From Symbiodinium natans (lineage: Eukaryota > Sar > Dinophyceae > Suessiales > Symbiodiniaceae): a stretch of DNA of 64,000 nt. Below, one piece after another: positions 8,952-18,196 of the stretch. The stretch lies in contig CAJNDS010000547.1 in the NCBI GenBank assembly GCA_905221605.1, positions 51,786 through 115,785 on the forward strand, read 5' to 3'. Each line of letters opens with the position of its first letter. Within the stretch, counting starts at the first letter, position 1. The position numbers and the translations under genes are program-made. Below the pieces are notes generated by a model, which searched no databases, was not told the origin of the DNA, and saw only the letters and a list, made by a program, of their open reading frames with translations.

Positions 8952-11672
8952 ATGGATCGAAATTTGGTTATAAGTGTATCTTCGGACGGCGCGAGTGAAC
9001 AAGAGTTGAGTCTGGAGATGGTGGACAATGCTGGCTTTTCAATGGGAGATGGTGCAGTATTGCAGGTGTATGACCCACGAACGTTGATACAGTCACCAAT
9101 GACCGAGTGGGTTGTGCGTCGTGGTTTGGCCGATCGTGCCATATGGCCCGCAATAGCGGCTTCAGCGCGGAAGATATGTGCTGAAATGATTCAAGTGGAC
9201 GAATTGAATGCCCAGTTGGAGACTGGGAGACTCCTTATTCAAAGGAGAGATGAAGGACATTATGGTGAATTTCATCATTCGTTCCATGGTGCTCCGTGTT
9301 TGCCAGCGGTGGGAAATTATCCTCTATCGGTGATGGGTGTATTGCTATCTCCTGGCCTGGAAAGGGAATTCAGAAATACTGAAAAGTTTGGAACTGCCAT
9401 GGAGGCAATAGCCTACGATTGGAGCCGTATTCCAGGCATGGAAGTTCACGTTGGACTTATGGCCAGGGTAGCAGGACTGGTTCATCCGTTCCTTACTCTA
9501 GGAGGTCAAGGGATGGTGGTGAACTCAGAATTTATCTGGCAGCGCGGAAGGGATCAATTGATGGAATTTCTTCAGGCGGCGACGTGTGCTGATGAGTTGG
9601 AAGAGCTCTGGAAGCGGATGGAAGATGATGAGGATGCAGAAGTGGATCCTTCAGGGATGGTGCTGGAGATCTCTGGACAGCAAGAGGCGGTTCTTGGACA
9701 AGGGATCAATGAAATCCTTCTTCCTATAGAGGATGCTGGAAGTGAACTGACTGGTGATACTGGAGCTGATGGCAAAGCGCCAGAAATTGCCCCAGAAGAA
9801 GAAACGACCAGTGGTTCGTCAAGACTGTCTGGCACAAGAATGTTCTTGTGGTCGGTGTATTCTCGAGTTGCTTCCAACTGGGATTTTTCGATGCAAGACC
9901 GCACAACTGGGAGAATCTTTGACAGTACGAAAGGGTATCCTGGTGAAGGACCGAATGGTGGTGATGACTTGTTTTCCTCTAAGAGGAACTTACCCTGGAT
10001 CTCGGAAGATTATCTCGATGGAGTGATGTTAAAAAAGATGGAAACGTCTTCAGAGATGAGTGTGTTGGATGGGTTTGTTCCGGAAAGTGAGGGACAGTTG
10101 GAAAAGGTAGAGGTGGAGAATGTAGCTGCCTCTAGAAATCTTATGGCTCTTTGGAAAAAGGGGTATAGAGCCGGGTTTAGGAGGTTGTGTCGTTCGAATG
10201 TATCTGGACTCAAGGTTGGAGTAACAAACCATCCAATCAAAAAGGTTCGGAAGATCGGCACTAGAAAAGCCCTCTTGAAAATGCTCAATATTTGTGGTTC
10301 CTCTCAGAATGGCTCAGGAGCTGGTGGGAAACCAATCATGAAGGTGATAGGACCAAGGCCAGGTTTTCCAGCTGTTCTTGATGCATCAAACATTGATAGC
10401 ACCTTGGGTGAAGGGAGCAGTTCTCAGGTACATGACAATGTTCGTGTAGAGCAGAATCGCCCTATGGACCGGTACGAAGCGGAGCGTCTGGAGAAGAGGA
10501 AAAGAGGCATCTGCTATTGGTTCAGCAGGGGAAAAGATCGCTGCAAATTTGGTGAGAGTTGCAAATTCATCCATTCAAAGGATGATGTGGTGCTACAATC
10601 GTATTGGTGCAAATATTATGTGGCTGGGAGACACTGCTACGCTGCAGAGGACTGCAAGTTTTCGCACGACGCAACTGGTGTAAGGTGTATTCAGTTTGCT
10701 CAGTCTGGGAAATGCCGTCATGGGGACAGGTGCGTCTTCGAACATGGTGATCCGCTGGATGGGCCGAGGCCAAGGTCGCCGGCTACACCACCAAGGGAGC
10801 GTCCCGCGAAGGGCGATGGTGGAAGGAGGTTTTCTCCAGAAAGGGGAGACGATCTTGATGATGACATGGAATATGATGAGGAAACCCAAAAGAGCAACCT
10901 CATTATCGAAGCGGTGTCATACATGTCTGGTGGGAGGGACGACATCGACCGTTATGAAGGGGAGCCGATTTTTAAGCTCTTGAAGATAGCTGACGATGAT
11001 CAGAAAAACTCAGAGTGGCTCTCGTGGACGGACAAGATGTTATCCGCGCTGGAGTTGTATGAAGTGGTTAGATCTGTGGATATTCCGCTGGAAGAGGTTG
11101 AGGAATGGGTGAATGGTTTAAGAATCTGGTACGAAAATGCTCAGCTGGATGGGGGAAGCGACACCAATGGTGGGACAAAAAGGCCTTTGGAAGAAAAGGT
11201 CGCTGATGAACCTACAGTTGAGGAGGAAGTACCAGAGGTCACAGAAGTGATCGTCGAGGTGGATGAGGAGCCAGAGAAGAGCCGAAAGAAGAGGAGGCTT
11301 GCTGCAACACATGATCCATACACCATGCTGGTTCCAAGGCCAAAAAAGAGGCCAATTGGCGCCACTCCGGTGGAAGCAAAAAAGGCAGCAGTTTCCGAGG
11401 TTGAAAAACCCTCGATTCAAAAAGGGGAGAAAGCTTCTCATCGAGTGCGATCAAAACCTGGCAGTTCTGCAAGTCGGCTACAAAAGAAGGAGAAGGCACT
11501 CAGTCCCAAGAAAAGGGACGCAGCACCAAATGAAGGAGGAGAGCCTGTGAATAGGGGACAAGCTTCTGGTTCGGTTTCCTCAGAATCAGTTACTGTCACG
11601 CCACAGGAGACCGCATCGTGCAAAGCGATAGAGGAAGCGCGACGAGAAGGATTGGTGTCCTCCATTCAGTGA
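8952..11672 (+). CDS. ORF3: triple-CCCH zinc-finger protein of the LTR element
   Basis: The frame is open from 8724, but I place the start at the ATG at 8952 (906 residues), which avoids overlap with ORF2 and precedes the first well-behaved sequence. Residues 1 to about 260 look globular and are not recognised. An acidic linker and a basic region (about 430-470, KKGYRAGFRRL) follow. Three CCCH fingers lie at about 521-598, spaced CX9CX5CX3H, CX8CX5CX3H and CX8CX5CX3H, the last two being the classical tristetraprolin-like spacing. A short helical segment and a Lys/Arg-rich tail with nuclear-localisation-like KSRKKRRL follow. Likely RNA-binding and nuclear. No polymerase, protease or integrase motif is present. 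With ORF1 it gives the element five CCCH fingers. Confidence 0.82.
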   Translation: MDRNLVISVSSDGASEQELSLEMVDNAGFSMGDGAVLQVYDPRTLIQSPMTEWVVRRGLADRAIWPAIAASARKICAEMIQVDELNAQLETGRLLIQRRDEGHYGEFHHSFHGAPCLPAVGNYPLSVMGVLLSPGLEREFRNTEKFGTAMEAIAYDWSRIPGMEVHVGLMARVAGLVHPFLTLGGQGMVVNSEFIWQRGRDQLMEFLQAATCADELEELWKRMEDDEDAEVDPSGMVLEISGQQEAVLGQGINEILLPIEDAGSELTGDTGADGKAPEIAPEEETTSGSSRLSGTRMFLWSVYSRVASNWDFSMQDRTTGRIFDSTKGYPGEGPNGGDDLFSSKRNLPWISEDYLDGVMLKKMETSSEMSVLDGFVPESEGQLEKVEVENVAASRNLMALWKKGYRAGFRRLCRSNVSGLKVGVTNHPIKKVRKIGTRKALLKMLNICGSSQNGSGAGGKPIMKVIGPRPGFPAVLDASNIDSTLGEGSSSQVHDNVRVEQNRPMDRYEAERLEKRKRGICYWFSRGKDRCKFGESCKFIHSKDDVVLQSYWCKYYVAGRHCYAAEDCKFSHDATGVRCIQFAQSGKCRHGDRCVFEHGDPLDGPRPRSPATPPRERPAKGDGGRRFSPERGDDLDDDMEYDEETQKSNLIIEAVSYMSGGRDDIDRYEGEPIFKLLKIADDDQKNSEWLSWTDKMLSALELYEVVRSVDIPLEEVEEWVNGLRIWYENAQLDGGSDTNGGTKRPLEEKVADEPTVEEEVPEVTEVIVEVDEEPEKSRKKRRLAATHDPYTMLVPRPKKRPIGATPVEAKKAAVSEVEKPSIQKGEKASHRVRSKPGSSASRLQKKEKALSPKKRDAAPNEGGEPVNRGQASGSVSSESVTVTPQETASCKAIEEARREGLVSSIQ

Positions 11673-12171
11673 TGTTTGACTGATCCGGTGGTTCAAGTTC
11701 GAGATCTGGAGAGCATTTTGGTGCAGCTGCATAAAATCTGCGAAGCTGGTTGGGAGACGAACAAGTGACTGGTTTTCAAAGATGGGACGCGCGGTAGTTC
11801 CTTTTCCTGGTGTTGGTGACAATTTGCAGAATGGTGGGTGGAAAGACCAATGAGTCAAGGAAAAAGGAGTAAGGTTTGCTATTAAGGGTAGGGAAATCCC
11901 TGATAGTAGAGAGTGTACAGCACTTAGGGTAGTGAAGACCGCGATTCGTGGTGACGAAGGCTGAAAAGGTCTTCAAAGATGAGTGAATTATAGAGGGGAA
12001 AAGATCCTCATGGTATAATGAGTTCAGCCAATGCGTTGGTAAAAATCCGTCCTGGAAGACGTTAAACCACTATATGCATTTCAAGCAGCTGGCTGCTGCC
12101 GATAATGGCAGTTTTTGGCCTAGAATCTGCACCTCCATTTTGTGTCCTAGGAAATCCTAGGACAGGGGGAG
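11673..12171 (+). other. 3' untranslated region of the CCCH element, hairpin and polypurine tract
   Basis: Non-coding DNA between the ORF3 stop and the 3' LTR. A near-perfect 9-bp-stem hairpin (GTCCTAGGA, AA, TCCTAGGAC) lies at 12144-12163. It is followed at once by the purine tract AGGGGGAG (12164-12171) abutting the LTR, which is where plus-strand DNA priming is expected. Confidence 0.75.
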
Positions 12172-12379
12172 TGCGGAGCTGCAGTTTGTGTTCAGGAATT
12201 GTGTTGAGGTTTAAGGAAAAAAAGGGTCAATGTGCCCGGTAATATTATTGGCTCAAGACTGGGCCATGCGCCTGGTAGCAAAAAGAAACCTCGTGTTTTT
12301 GGTGTTTGCTGGTTGGTTCAGGGTGAAACCTCTGGCGACTGTTAGGGTTGATTCCTTTCCCCTTTCGGTTGCCCCCGTA
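12172..12379 (+). repeat. 3' LTR of the CCCH element
   Basis: 208-bp copy of 3643-3850 with two mismatches. Immediately followed by TAGGG (12380-12384), the right target duplication, which continues as degenerate TTTAG sequence. Confidence 0.95.
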
Positions 12380-13060
12380 TAGGGTTTAGAGTAGAAAACT
12401 CCAGAAAGTTGGAACGTGGTTGAAGGATGATTAGGGCTGGGATTCCCTTAGTATACCTTTTGGGGTATGGAGATAAGGATGTTCCTACTTTTTGGAGCTT
12501 ACTGAAAACCCTAAACTCTAAGCCCTCGAAACCCTACATCTCTAAACCCAAACCCGCCCAAACATCCCAAAAGGGAGCCTCAGAACTCCCCAAATCTCCC
12601 ACAACCCTAGATCCTAAACCCGTACTACCCGCTTCAACAGCCTTGAGGGGCGTGGCCAAGGGCGCGTTGTCCTGCGCTGCTCTGGGGACTTGAGTCTTCA
12701 AGAAGGGGGGCGGACGGAACCGGCGGTTGAGGGCTTGAGGGCTTTGAGAGGGTATTGGTGTTTTGGGTTGTGAGGGTAGGGTTTCCGGGGGTTGGAGGGG
12801 ATGGCATGGCGATCAGAGTCCTACAAAAAGTCCCTTGATGCAGGGTCTTCAAGCAACCCTAGCACTCTGCAACCCCTACACACTATGCAGGGTCTAGCGC
12901 AAGAACCCCCCAAACCCACCAAAAACAAATAGACCTACTTTTGTAGGTCGCGAAAGCGCTTAGGCCTTCAATCCCCTCCCAAGAGAGGCGGAACTTGGGT
13001 GCCTGGAAATCCCAGACGCCCTCAAAAGGCTTGGCCACCTCGGGGTGGGTGGGAGGTGGG

Positions 13061-13200
13061 GTTAGGGTTTAGGGTTTAGGGTTTAGGCTTTAGGGTTTGG
13101 GGTTTGGGGTTTGGGGTTTGGGGTTTGGGGTTTGGGGTTTGGGGTTTGGGGTTTGGGGTTTGGGGTTTGGGGTTTAGGGGTTTAGGGGTTAGGGCTAGGG
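13061..13200 (+). repeat. TTTAGGG array with an inner TTTGGGG block
   Basis: Positions 13096-13172 are eleven consecutive perfect TTTGGGG units (77 bases), flanked by TTTAGGG-type units. One sequence variant has been amplified as a block. Confidence 0.93.
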
Positions 13201-13544
13201 TTATGGGGGCGGGGGGCAAGTCGGAGGGGGGGAGGTCTGGGGGCCCCCAAGCCGGGTTCACCCTGGGCCTGGTACCCTAAGGCCCTAAACCCCCTAAACC
13301 CCGAACCCTAAACATTTGTTGGAGCCTCTAAACAAACTTGAAGCCCTAGAGTTCAGAGGGGGCAGGGAGGAGAGTTTGGTTTAGGGTTTTGGGCTTGTAG
13401 AGCTCAGGGCCTGAGGAATTGCCCCTCTAAACTTTTGGAACCCCGAAGCCCTGTGAAGCTCAAACTGACGAACGTTCCTTCAACAGTTTGCAACCCTCAA
13501 ACAACCCTCTTAACCCTGCACCCCCCCCCCAACCCCAAAACCCT

Positions 13545-13662
13545 CCATACCAACCCTACACCCCAACCCTAACCCCAAAGCCCTAAACCCCAAACCCTAA
13601 ACCCCAAACTCAAAACCCCAAACCCCAAACCCTAAACCCCAAACCTAAACCCCAAACCCTCA
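13545..13662 (-). repeat. Degenerate CCCTAAA/CCCCAAA array
   Basis: Alternating CCCTAAAC and CCCCAAAC units, roughly 14-15 bases as a higher-order pair. Confidence 0.85.
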
Positions 13663-14267
13663 AGCGCGCCTCCCTTCGCAGCCCCTCCGGGGCGCCCCGG
13701 GTGAGGATGGAGAGGGCCTCGCTGGGTTTGAGGGTTCCTTGATTCCGCCCTCAAGACCCTATTCAGGGTTTAGGGTTTAGGTCCTAATTTAGGTTGTAGA
13801 GCTTTCGAGCCCTTGGCCCTGCGCTCTACAGACTCTACAAGACTCCCCCAAACCTGCCCCCTCTAAACCCTAAACCCTAAACCCTAAACCCTAAGCCCCG
13901 TCTAAACCCTTGGGTTTAGGGTTTGCAGCCCAGGGTGGGCTCTCGACCCTGGACAAAAGAAAGCCCAGGGCGTAGGGTTTTAGGGATCTAGAGGTACCCA
14001 ACAAAGGCTTGTTGAGGGTTTAGGGGGTTTGGGGGTGTTGGGTTTAGCCATAATTCAGCACCACGCCCAACATCACGATTCCCAGGCCCTAAGCCCCTCA
14101 AGTTTAGGGTTTAGGGTTTCGGGTTTCGGGTTTAGGGTTTAGGGTTTAGGGTTTCAGGTCACTGCCGGCCCAGGCCTTCACCAGCTCTCGCATGTAGCGG
14201 TGCCTGAAGGGCTCCCCACACACGTCTGCGACTTTCCATGGGTTTTTGGCGGTTAGGGGATACATAA

Positions 14268-14308
14268 CCATAATAATAATAATAAGAAGAAGAAGAAGAA
14301 TACTAATT

Positions 14309-14340
<32 letters not shown>
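14268..14340. repeat. AAT/AAG trinucleotide microsatellite
   Basis: (AAT)n interleaved with (AAG)n, followed by similar degenerate AT-rich sequence to about 14415. This is the only strongly AT-rich island in the left part. Confidence 0.9.
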
Positions 14341-14467
14341 CTGATAACGAGAAGAAGAAGAGTAACAATAGTCACAGTAGTAGTCATAAATAAGAACAAG
14401 AACTATAACAATAAATCGCGATGAGCATCAGTCCGAAGCCCTAGACCTCAAAGTCTCTCCCCATACT

Positions 14468-14510
14468 TCCCCCCCCCCCCCCCCCCGAAACCCCCCCCCC
14501 CCCCCCCCCC
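14468..14510. repeat. Poly-C tracts
   Basis: Two long C runs separated by GAAA. Such homopolymers are prone to sequencing-length errors. Confidence 0.9.
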
Positions 14511-14802
14511 GCCACCGCCACAGCCACAGGGTGCAGGAGTGATAGGGGGAGAAAACCATCTTTCGTAGTGTAGGTGAAGTGGAAGGAACCCGTGTTCCGG
14601 TGGAAGGCTTCTGCAGGCTGTTGAGGAGCTTCGGGGGAATCTGGGAATCTGGGCTCTTCTGCCCGGACTCGGAAGTCCCCAAGCAGGGCTAAGGTAAAGT
14701 TACTTCATTCTGCTTGCGAAGCGCTGCTGGGAGAACCTCTCACACTGAGTTAGGGGCTCTGGGTTTGCCCCACTCACCCCCCGAGACCCTGCAAGCGAAC
14801 CC

Positions 14803-14912
14803 TACACCCCAAAACCTCTAACCCTAAACCCCAAAACCTCTAACCCTAAACCTTGAACCCTAAACCCTAAACCCTAAACCCTAAACCCTAAACCCTAAAC
14901 CCTGAACCCCAA
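14803..14912 (-). repeat. CCCTAAA array
   Basis: Starts with two CCCCAAAACCTCTAA units, then pure CCCTAAA. Confidence 0.9.
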
Positions 14913-15028
14913 AGACCTCTAACCCCTCAACCGCCCCCAAGTGCCGACTTAGGTTCAGCTGGAGATCGGTCGGGAGGTTGTTGTGGTCCAGGAGGGCCTT
15001 CACCTGCAACGAAGAGCTTTGAGGTGCA

Positions 15029-15128
15029 GGGGTTTAGGGTTTAGGGTTTAGGGTTTAGGGTTTAGGGTTTAGGGTTTAGGGCTTAGTGTTTAGGGTTTTG
15101 GGGTTTAGGGTTTTGGGGTTTAGGGCTT
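15029..15128 (+). repeat. TTTAGGG array
   Basis: Seven to eight perfect units, then degenerate TTTTGGGG-containing units. Confidence 0.9.
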
Positions 15129-15691
15129 GGGGAGCTCTGCAGGTTTGTTGCAGCTTTTTCGGGTTAAGGTTTAGGGCTTCGAGCTTAAGGCTTGGGAATG
15201 CACACCTCTCAGGCCCTAGCAGTCCTGCATTTTACAAAGGAGTTTAGGAATTAGGAATTAGAATTAGGGCTGAGGGTTGAGGGTTGAGGGTAGAGGGCTT
15301 AGGGTTGAGGCTTTGAGGGTTAGGGTTTGAGGTCCTATCTCGGAAAGCTTTCCAGGCTCCAATGCCCTCCCCCCCCCACCCGCCTGTGCAGCCGCCTGCC
15401 TGGTGTAGTCCTGGAGACGCCGGAGGCCATCTGGCCTGGACTAAGGATGGTTGTTTAGGGTTTAGGACTTAGGGTTTAGGGCTTAGGCTGGTTTAGGGTT
15501 TAGGATTTAGCATTTAGGATTTAGGATTTAGGATTCCGGGCTTGGGTTTAAGGGCTGAGGGAAGGTAGTTAGGGCTTAGGCTTACGGTTTAGAGTGCAGG
15601 GCGTGGGGTTTAGATTTGGGCCTGGACTGAGGGGCGTTTAGGATCCAAACTTGACTTCATAACGACATCCGGTTGAGAAATCTTTAGATTG

Positions 15692-15740
15692 AACCCTAAA
15701 CCCTAAACCCTTAAACCCCTAAACCCCTAAACCCTAAAAC
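15692..15740 (-). repeat. Short CCCTAAA array 3' of the RCC1-like gene
   Basis: CCCTAAA and CCCCTAAA units about 165 bases downstream of the stop of the minus-strand RCC1 gene. Confidence 0.87.
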
Positions 15741-15906
15741 ATAATGGAAGCAAAGGAACCGGAAACGCAAGCGAGCCGTGAAGATCGCAATCTCACGATG
15801 CACTCACACCTACCAGTAAATACCCGCATACGGGAGTTTTCGAAGTCAGGGGTACCTTATTGAGGTCCTTGTTGTAAGGGAATCCTGCTATTTGGGGGGG
15901 ACTGTA

Positions 15907-17235
15907 TTAGGAGCCGCTTAAAGTCGCAAGCCCCAATGTCTTTGCCAAGCCATGCTCCAAACACAGAGTTTCCAGTGTGACAGACGGTGCTGCAGCGCAA
16001 AGTGCATCGAGGAGCTCCCCATCAGGCAAGACCACGCGAAGGGAACCTTCAAAACTTCTGCCCTGCCCACCGCTCAACCGAAGTGCCAGCTGTCGAGACG
16101 TCTCCACTGCCAGGTCAGATCTGTGGCCCCGAACACGCAGCAGCTCAACGCCGTCCAAACCCAAACAGATCAGAATGATGGCATCGCCTTCGCCAATAAA
16201 CTGCGCCTGAACAACACGATGTTGACTAGGGCTTCGTGCCGAATCGACGTAGCGAAGAGTAGGGGTCGAAAAGCTCAACCACTCACTCCAGCTCTGCAAA
16301 GATGGAATGCTGACTTGTCCCAAGGAGTTGTGTCCACAAGCTATGACGTAGCCATCACTTCGAAGAAGCACGGTGTGCAAACCACCTGCAGAAACTTGGG
16401 TGTAGAACAAACCTGCAGGTAAAGGTGGAAATTCGGATTGACCCCAAGAATTGCAGCCGCAGGCAACAGCACAGCCATCACTTCTGAGAAGGACGGTGTG
16501 GCGAAGACCTGCAGAGATCTGTTCATATGAGACGCCCTCCTCCAAAGGTGGAATCTCGCATTGCCTGTTGAAATTGCTTCCGCAAGCCACGGCACGTCCA
16601 TCACTTCGGAGAAGCACTGTATGGAAAAGATTTGCAGAAACTTGAGTGTAAGACACCTCCCCAGGTAAAGAGGGAATCTCGCACCGCCCGAAGTGATTGT
16701 TGCCGCTAGCCACTGCACTGCCATCACTTCGAATCAAGACTGTACTAAGTTCCGCGGCAGAAACTTGTGTGTAAGACACACCCTCAGGTAGGAGTGGAAT
16801 ATCACACTGCCCATGAGAATCGCTTCCGCAAGCAAGGGCGCTGCCGTCACTTCGGAGAAGCATTGAATGAACTTTCCCTGCAGAAACTTGGGTGTACGAC
16901 AAACCCCCAGGTAAAGGTGGAATATCGCACTGCCTCGCGCGATTGCTGCCACAAGCAACTGCGCTGCCATCACTTCGCAGAAGGATTGTATGATCAAACC
17001 CTGCAGAAACTTGGATGTACGACAACCCCTCAGGCAAAGGTGGGATATCACACTGCCTCTCCCGATTGTTTCCGCACGCAACAGCGCTGCCATCACTTCG
17101 GAGAAGGACTGTATGATAGCTACCGGCAGAAGCCATCGAAAACGCGTTTGCAGTCGTGAGCAACGGGTTTCTGTCCGCTTGAATCTCACAGTAGCGGTTG
17201 CCAATTAAACAACACAACTCCCTGGCCATCTGCAT
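15907..17235 (-). CDS. RCC1-like repeat protein, single exon
   Basis: 442 residues. Residues from about 33 to 320 are seven consecutive ~41-residue repeats with the core TQVSAGxxHTVLLRSDG followed by AVACG and QCDIPPLP, the pattern of RCC1 blades. Seven blades make a complete beta-propeller. The C-terminal ~115 residues are not recognised. RCC1 itself is a Ran exchange factor, but repeats this regular and without the guanine-exchange signature are common in dinoflagellate genomes and usually of unknown role, so I infer only a propeller scaffold. An alternative start is the Met at residue 3. No intron is needed. The gene is an island between telomere-like arrays (15692-15740 and 17422-17498). 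The repeat similarity extends to DNA, so repeat number could vary. Confidence 0.85.
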   Translation of the reverse strand: MQMARELCCLIGNRYCEIQADRNPLLTTANAFSMASAGSYHTVLLRSDGSAVACGNNRERQCDIPPLPEGLSYIQVSAGFDHTILLRSDGSAVACGSNRARQCDIPPLPGGLSYTQVSAGKVHSMLLRSDGSALACGSDSHGQCDIPLLPEGVSYTQVSAAELSTVLIRSDGSAVASGNNHFGRCEIPSLPGEVSYTQVSANLFHTVLLRSDGRAVACGSNFNRQCEIPPLEEGVSYEQISAGLRHTVLLRSDGCAVACGCNSWGQSEFPPLPAGLFYTQVSAGGLHTVLLRSDGYVIACGHNSLGQVSIPSLQSWSEWLSFSTPTLRYVDSARSPSQHRVVQAQFIGEGDAIILICLGLDGVELLRVRGHRSDLAVETSRQLALRLSGGQGRSFEGSLRVVLPDGELLDALCAAAPSVTLETLCLEHGLAKTLGLATLSGS

Positions 17236-17421
17236 GCCAAACAGTCAAACACACGCCGATGATTCTGTGGAGAACTTTTGAAGACTCACTCCTCTGATCC
17301 TCCTTAACCACCAGTACGGGTTCCAGCTGCAGTTAAGCCCTAAGGTCCTAGGCCCCGAACTGTTTCGGGAGCTTTGGGGATATTTAGACAACTAGGGACT
17401 TGGGCAGGCCTCCCCTTCCCA

Positions 17422-17498
17422 GGTTTAGGGTTTAGGGTTTAGGGTTTAGGGTTTAGGGTTTAGGGTTTAGGGTTTAGGGTTTAGGGTTTAGGGTTTAA
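17422..17498 (+). repeat. TTTAGGG array 5' of the RCC1-like gene
   Basis: Eleven nearly perfect units about 190 bases upstream of the RCC1 start codon. Confidence 0.95.
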
Positions 17499-17765
17499 GG
17501 TTGAGGGCTCAAAAACTAGAATCTGCATTTTGCTCAAGTCAGGCAACAACTGCCCTGGGCTTGGTGAGAGCTGACCACCGAACGAAAGGGAACCCAGCGC
17601 AGCACATGCACATCTTCCGAATGACCTCGCAAATCACACACAACTTCAACACCCTGAGAACCCTGAAGCCCTAAAAACCCTTCTAAACATAATGAAGGGC
17701 CCTAAACAAGAGTCAAAAGCCCTAGGAACTTAAAAAGCCCTAAACCCCAAACCCTAAACCCTAAA

Positions 17766-17928
17766 CGCCCTAAACGCCCTAAACGCCCTAAACGCCCTAA
17801 ACGCCCTAAACGCCCTAAACGCCCTAAACGCCCTAAACGCCCTAAACGCCCTAAACGCCCTAAACGCCCTAAACGCCCTAAACGCCCTAAACGCCCTAAA
17901 CGCCCTAAACGCCCTAAACGCCCTAAAC
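17766..17928 (-). repeat. Tandem array of a 9-bp telomere-variant unit CGCCCTAAA
   Basis: About 18 perfect head-to-tail copies of a 9-base unit, that is CCCTAAA plus CG, bounded on both sides by ordinary CCCTAAA units. The precision points to amplification of a single mutated unit. Confidence 0.96.
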
Positions 17929-18124
17929 CCTAAACCGGGTCCAGGGTTTAAAGGGTTGAACCCTTAAACCGGAGTTTGAGAGCACCCCGAAACACCTGTG
18001 GGCGCTTGGGCTCCGGACGCTTCGGTCTCCATGCAGCCCGCAACCGGGCCCAAGAACGTGTTTGTTAAAGGCTGCTTGGCGGGTTTCGGGTTTATAGGGT
18101 TCAGGGCTTCGGGTCAAGGGGTGG

Positions 18125-18196
18125 GGTTTAGGGTTTAGGGTTTAGGGTCAAGGGTTTGGGGTTTAGGGTTTAGGGTTTAGGGTTTGGTGTTTAGGT
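18125..18196 (+). repeat. Degenerate TTTAGGG array
   Basis: Ten or so units just before the left end of the 5-kb duplicated block. Confidence 0.9.

Larger units (their letters stand above)
3643..12379 (+). mobile_element. LTR retroelement carrying CCCH-protein genes, inserted in telomere-like repeat
   Basis: Seen directly: 208-bp direct repeats at both ends; a perfect 5-bp target duplication TAGGG (3638-3642 and 12380-12384); a primer-binding-like site right after the left repeat; and a purine tract right before the right repeat. Together these define an 8737-bp LTR retrotransposon read on the plus strand. Its three long ORFs encode RNA-binding-type proteins: ORF1 and ORF3 on plus, ORF2 on minus. 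No aspartic protease DSGA motif, integrase HHCC or DDE pattern, RT YVDD or RNase H was found in any frame. Inference: it is non-autonomous for enzymes and is mobilised by a copia-type partner. The near-identical LTRs indicate recent insertion. It is larger and more coding than a typical LARD or TRIM element. Confidence 0.93.
12385..15906. other. Gene-poor telomere-like mosaic
   Basis: Short, degenerate CCCTAAA and TTTAGGG runs alternate with unique sequence. Weak runs not listed elsewhere lie at about 13862-13893, 14103-14157 and 15270-15560. Open frames are short and mostly repeat translations. I see no supported gene. Confidence 0.6.

Noticed and set aside
10350-10400. NYN/Zc3h12a-nuclease-like string (PAVLDASNI) just before the CCCH fingers of ORF3
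   Set aside because: Only the first strand resembles the nuclease. The remaining acidic residues and domain length are missing before the fingers start.
14428-14682. 84-codon minus frame with a poly-Gly centre
   Set aside because: Its middle is the translated poly-C tract, with no motif or conserved flank.
17766-17928. CRISPR-like array
   Set aside because: Units are contiguous 9-mers without spacers, and the genome is eukaryotic.
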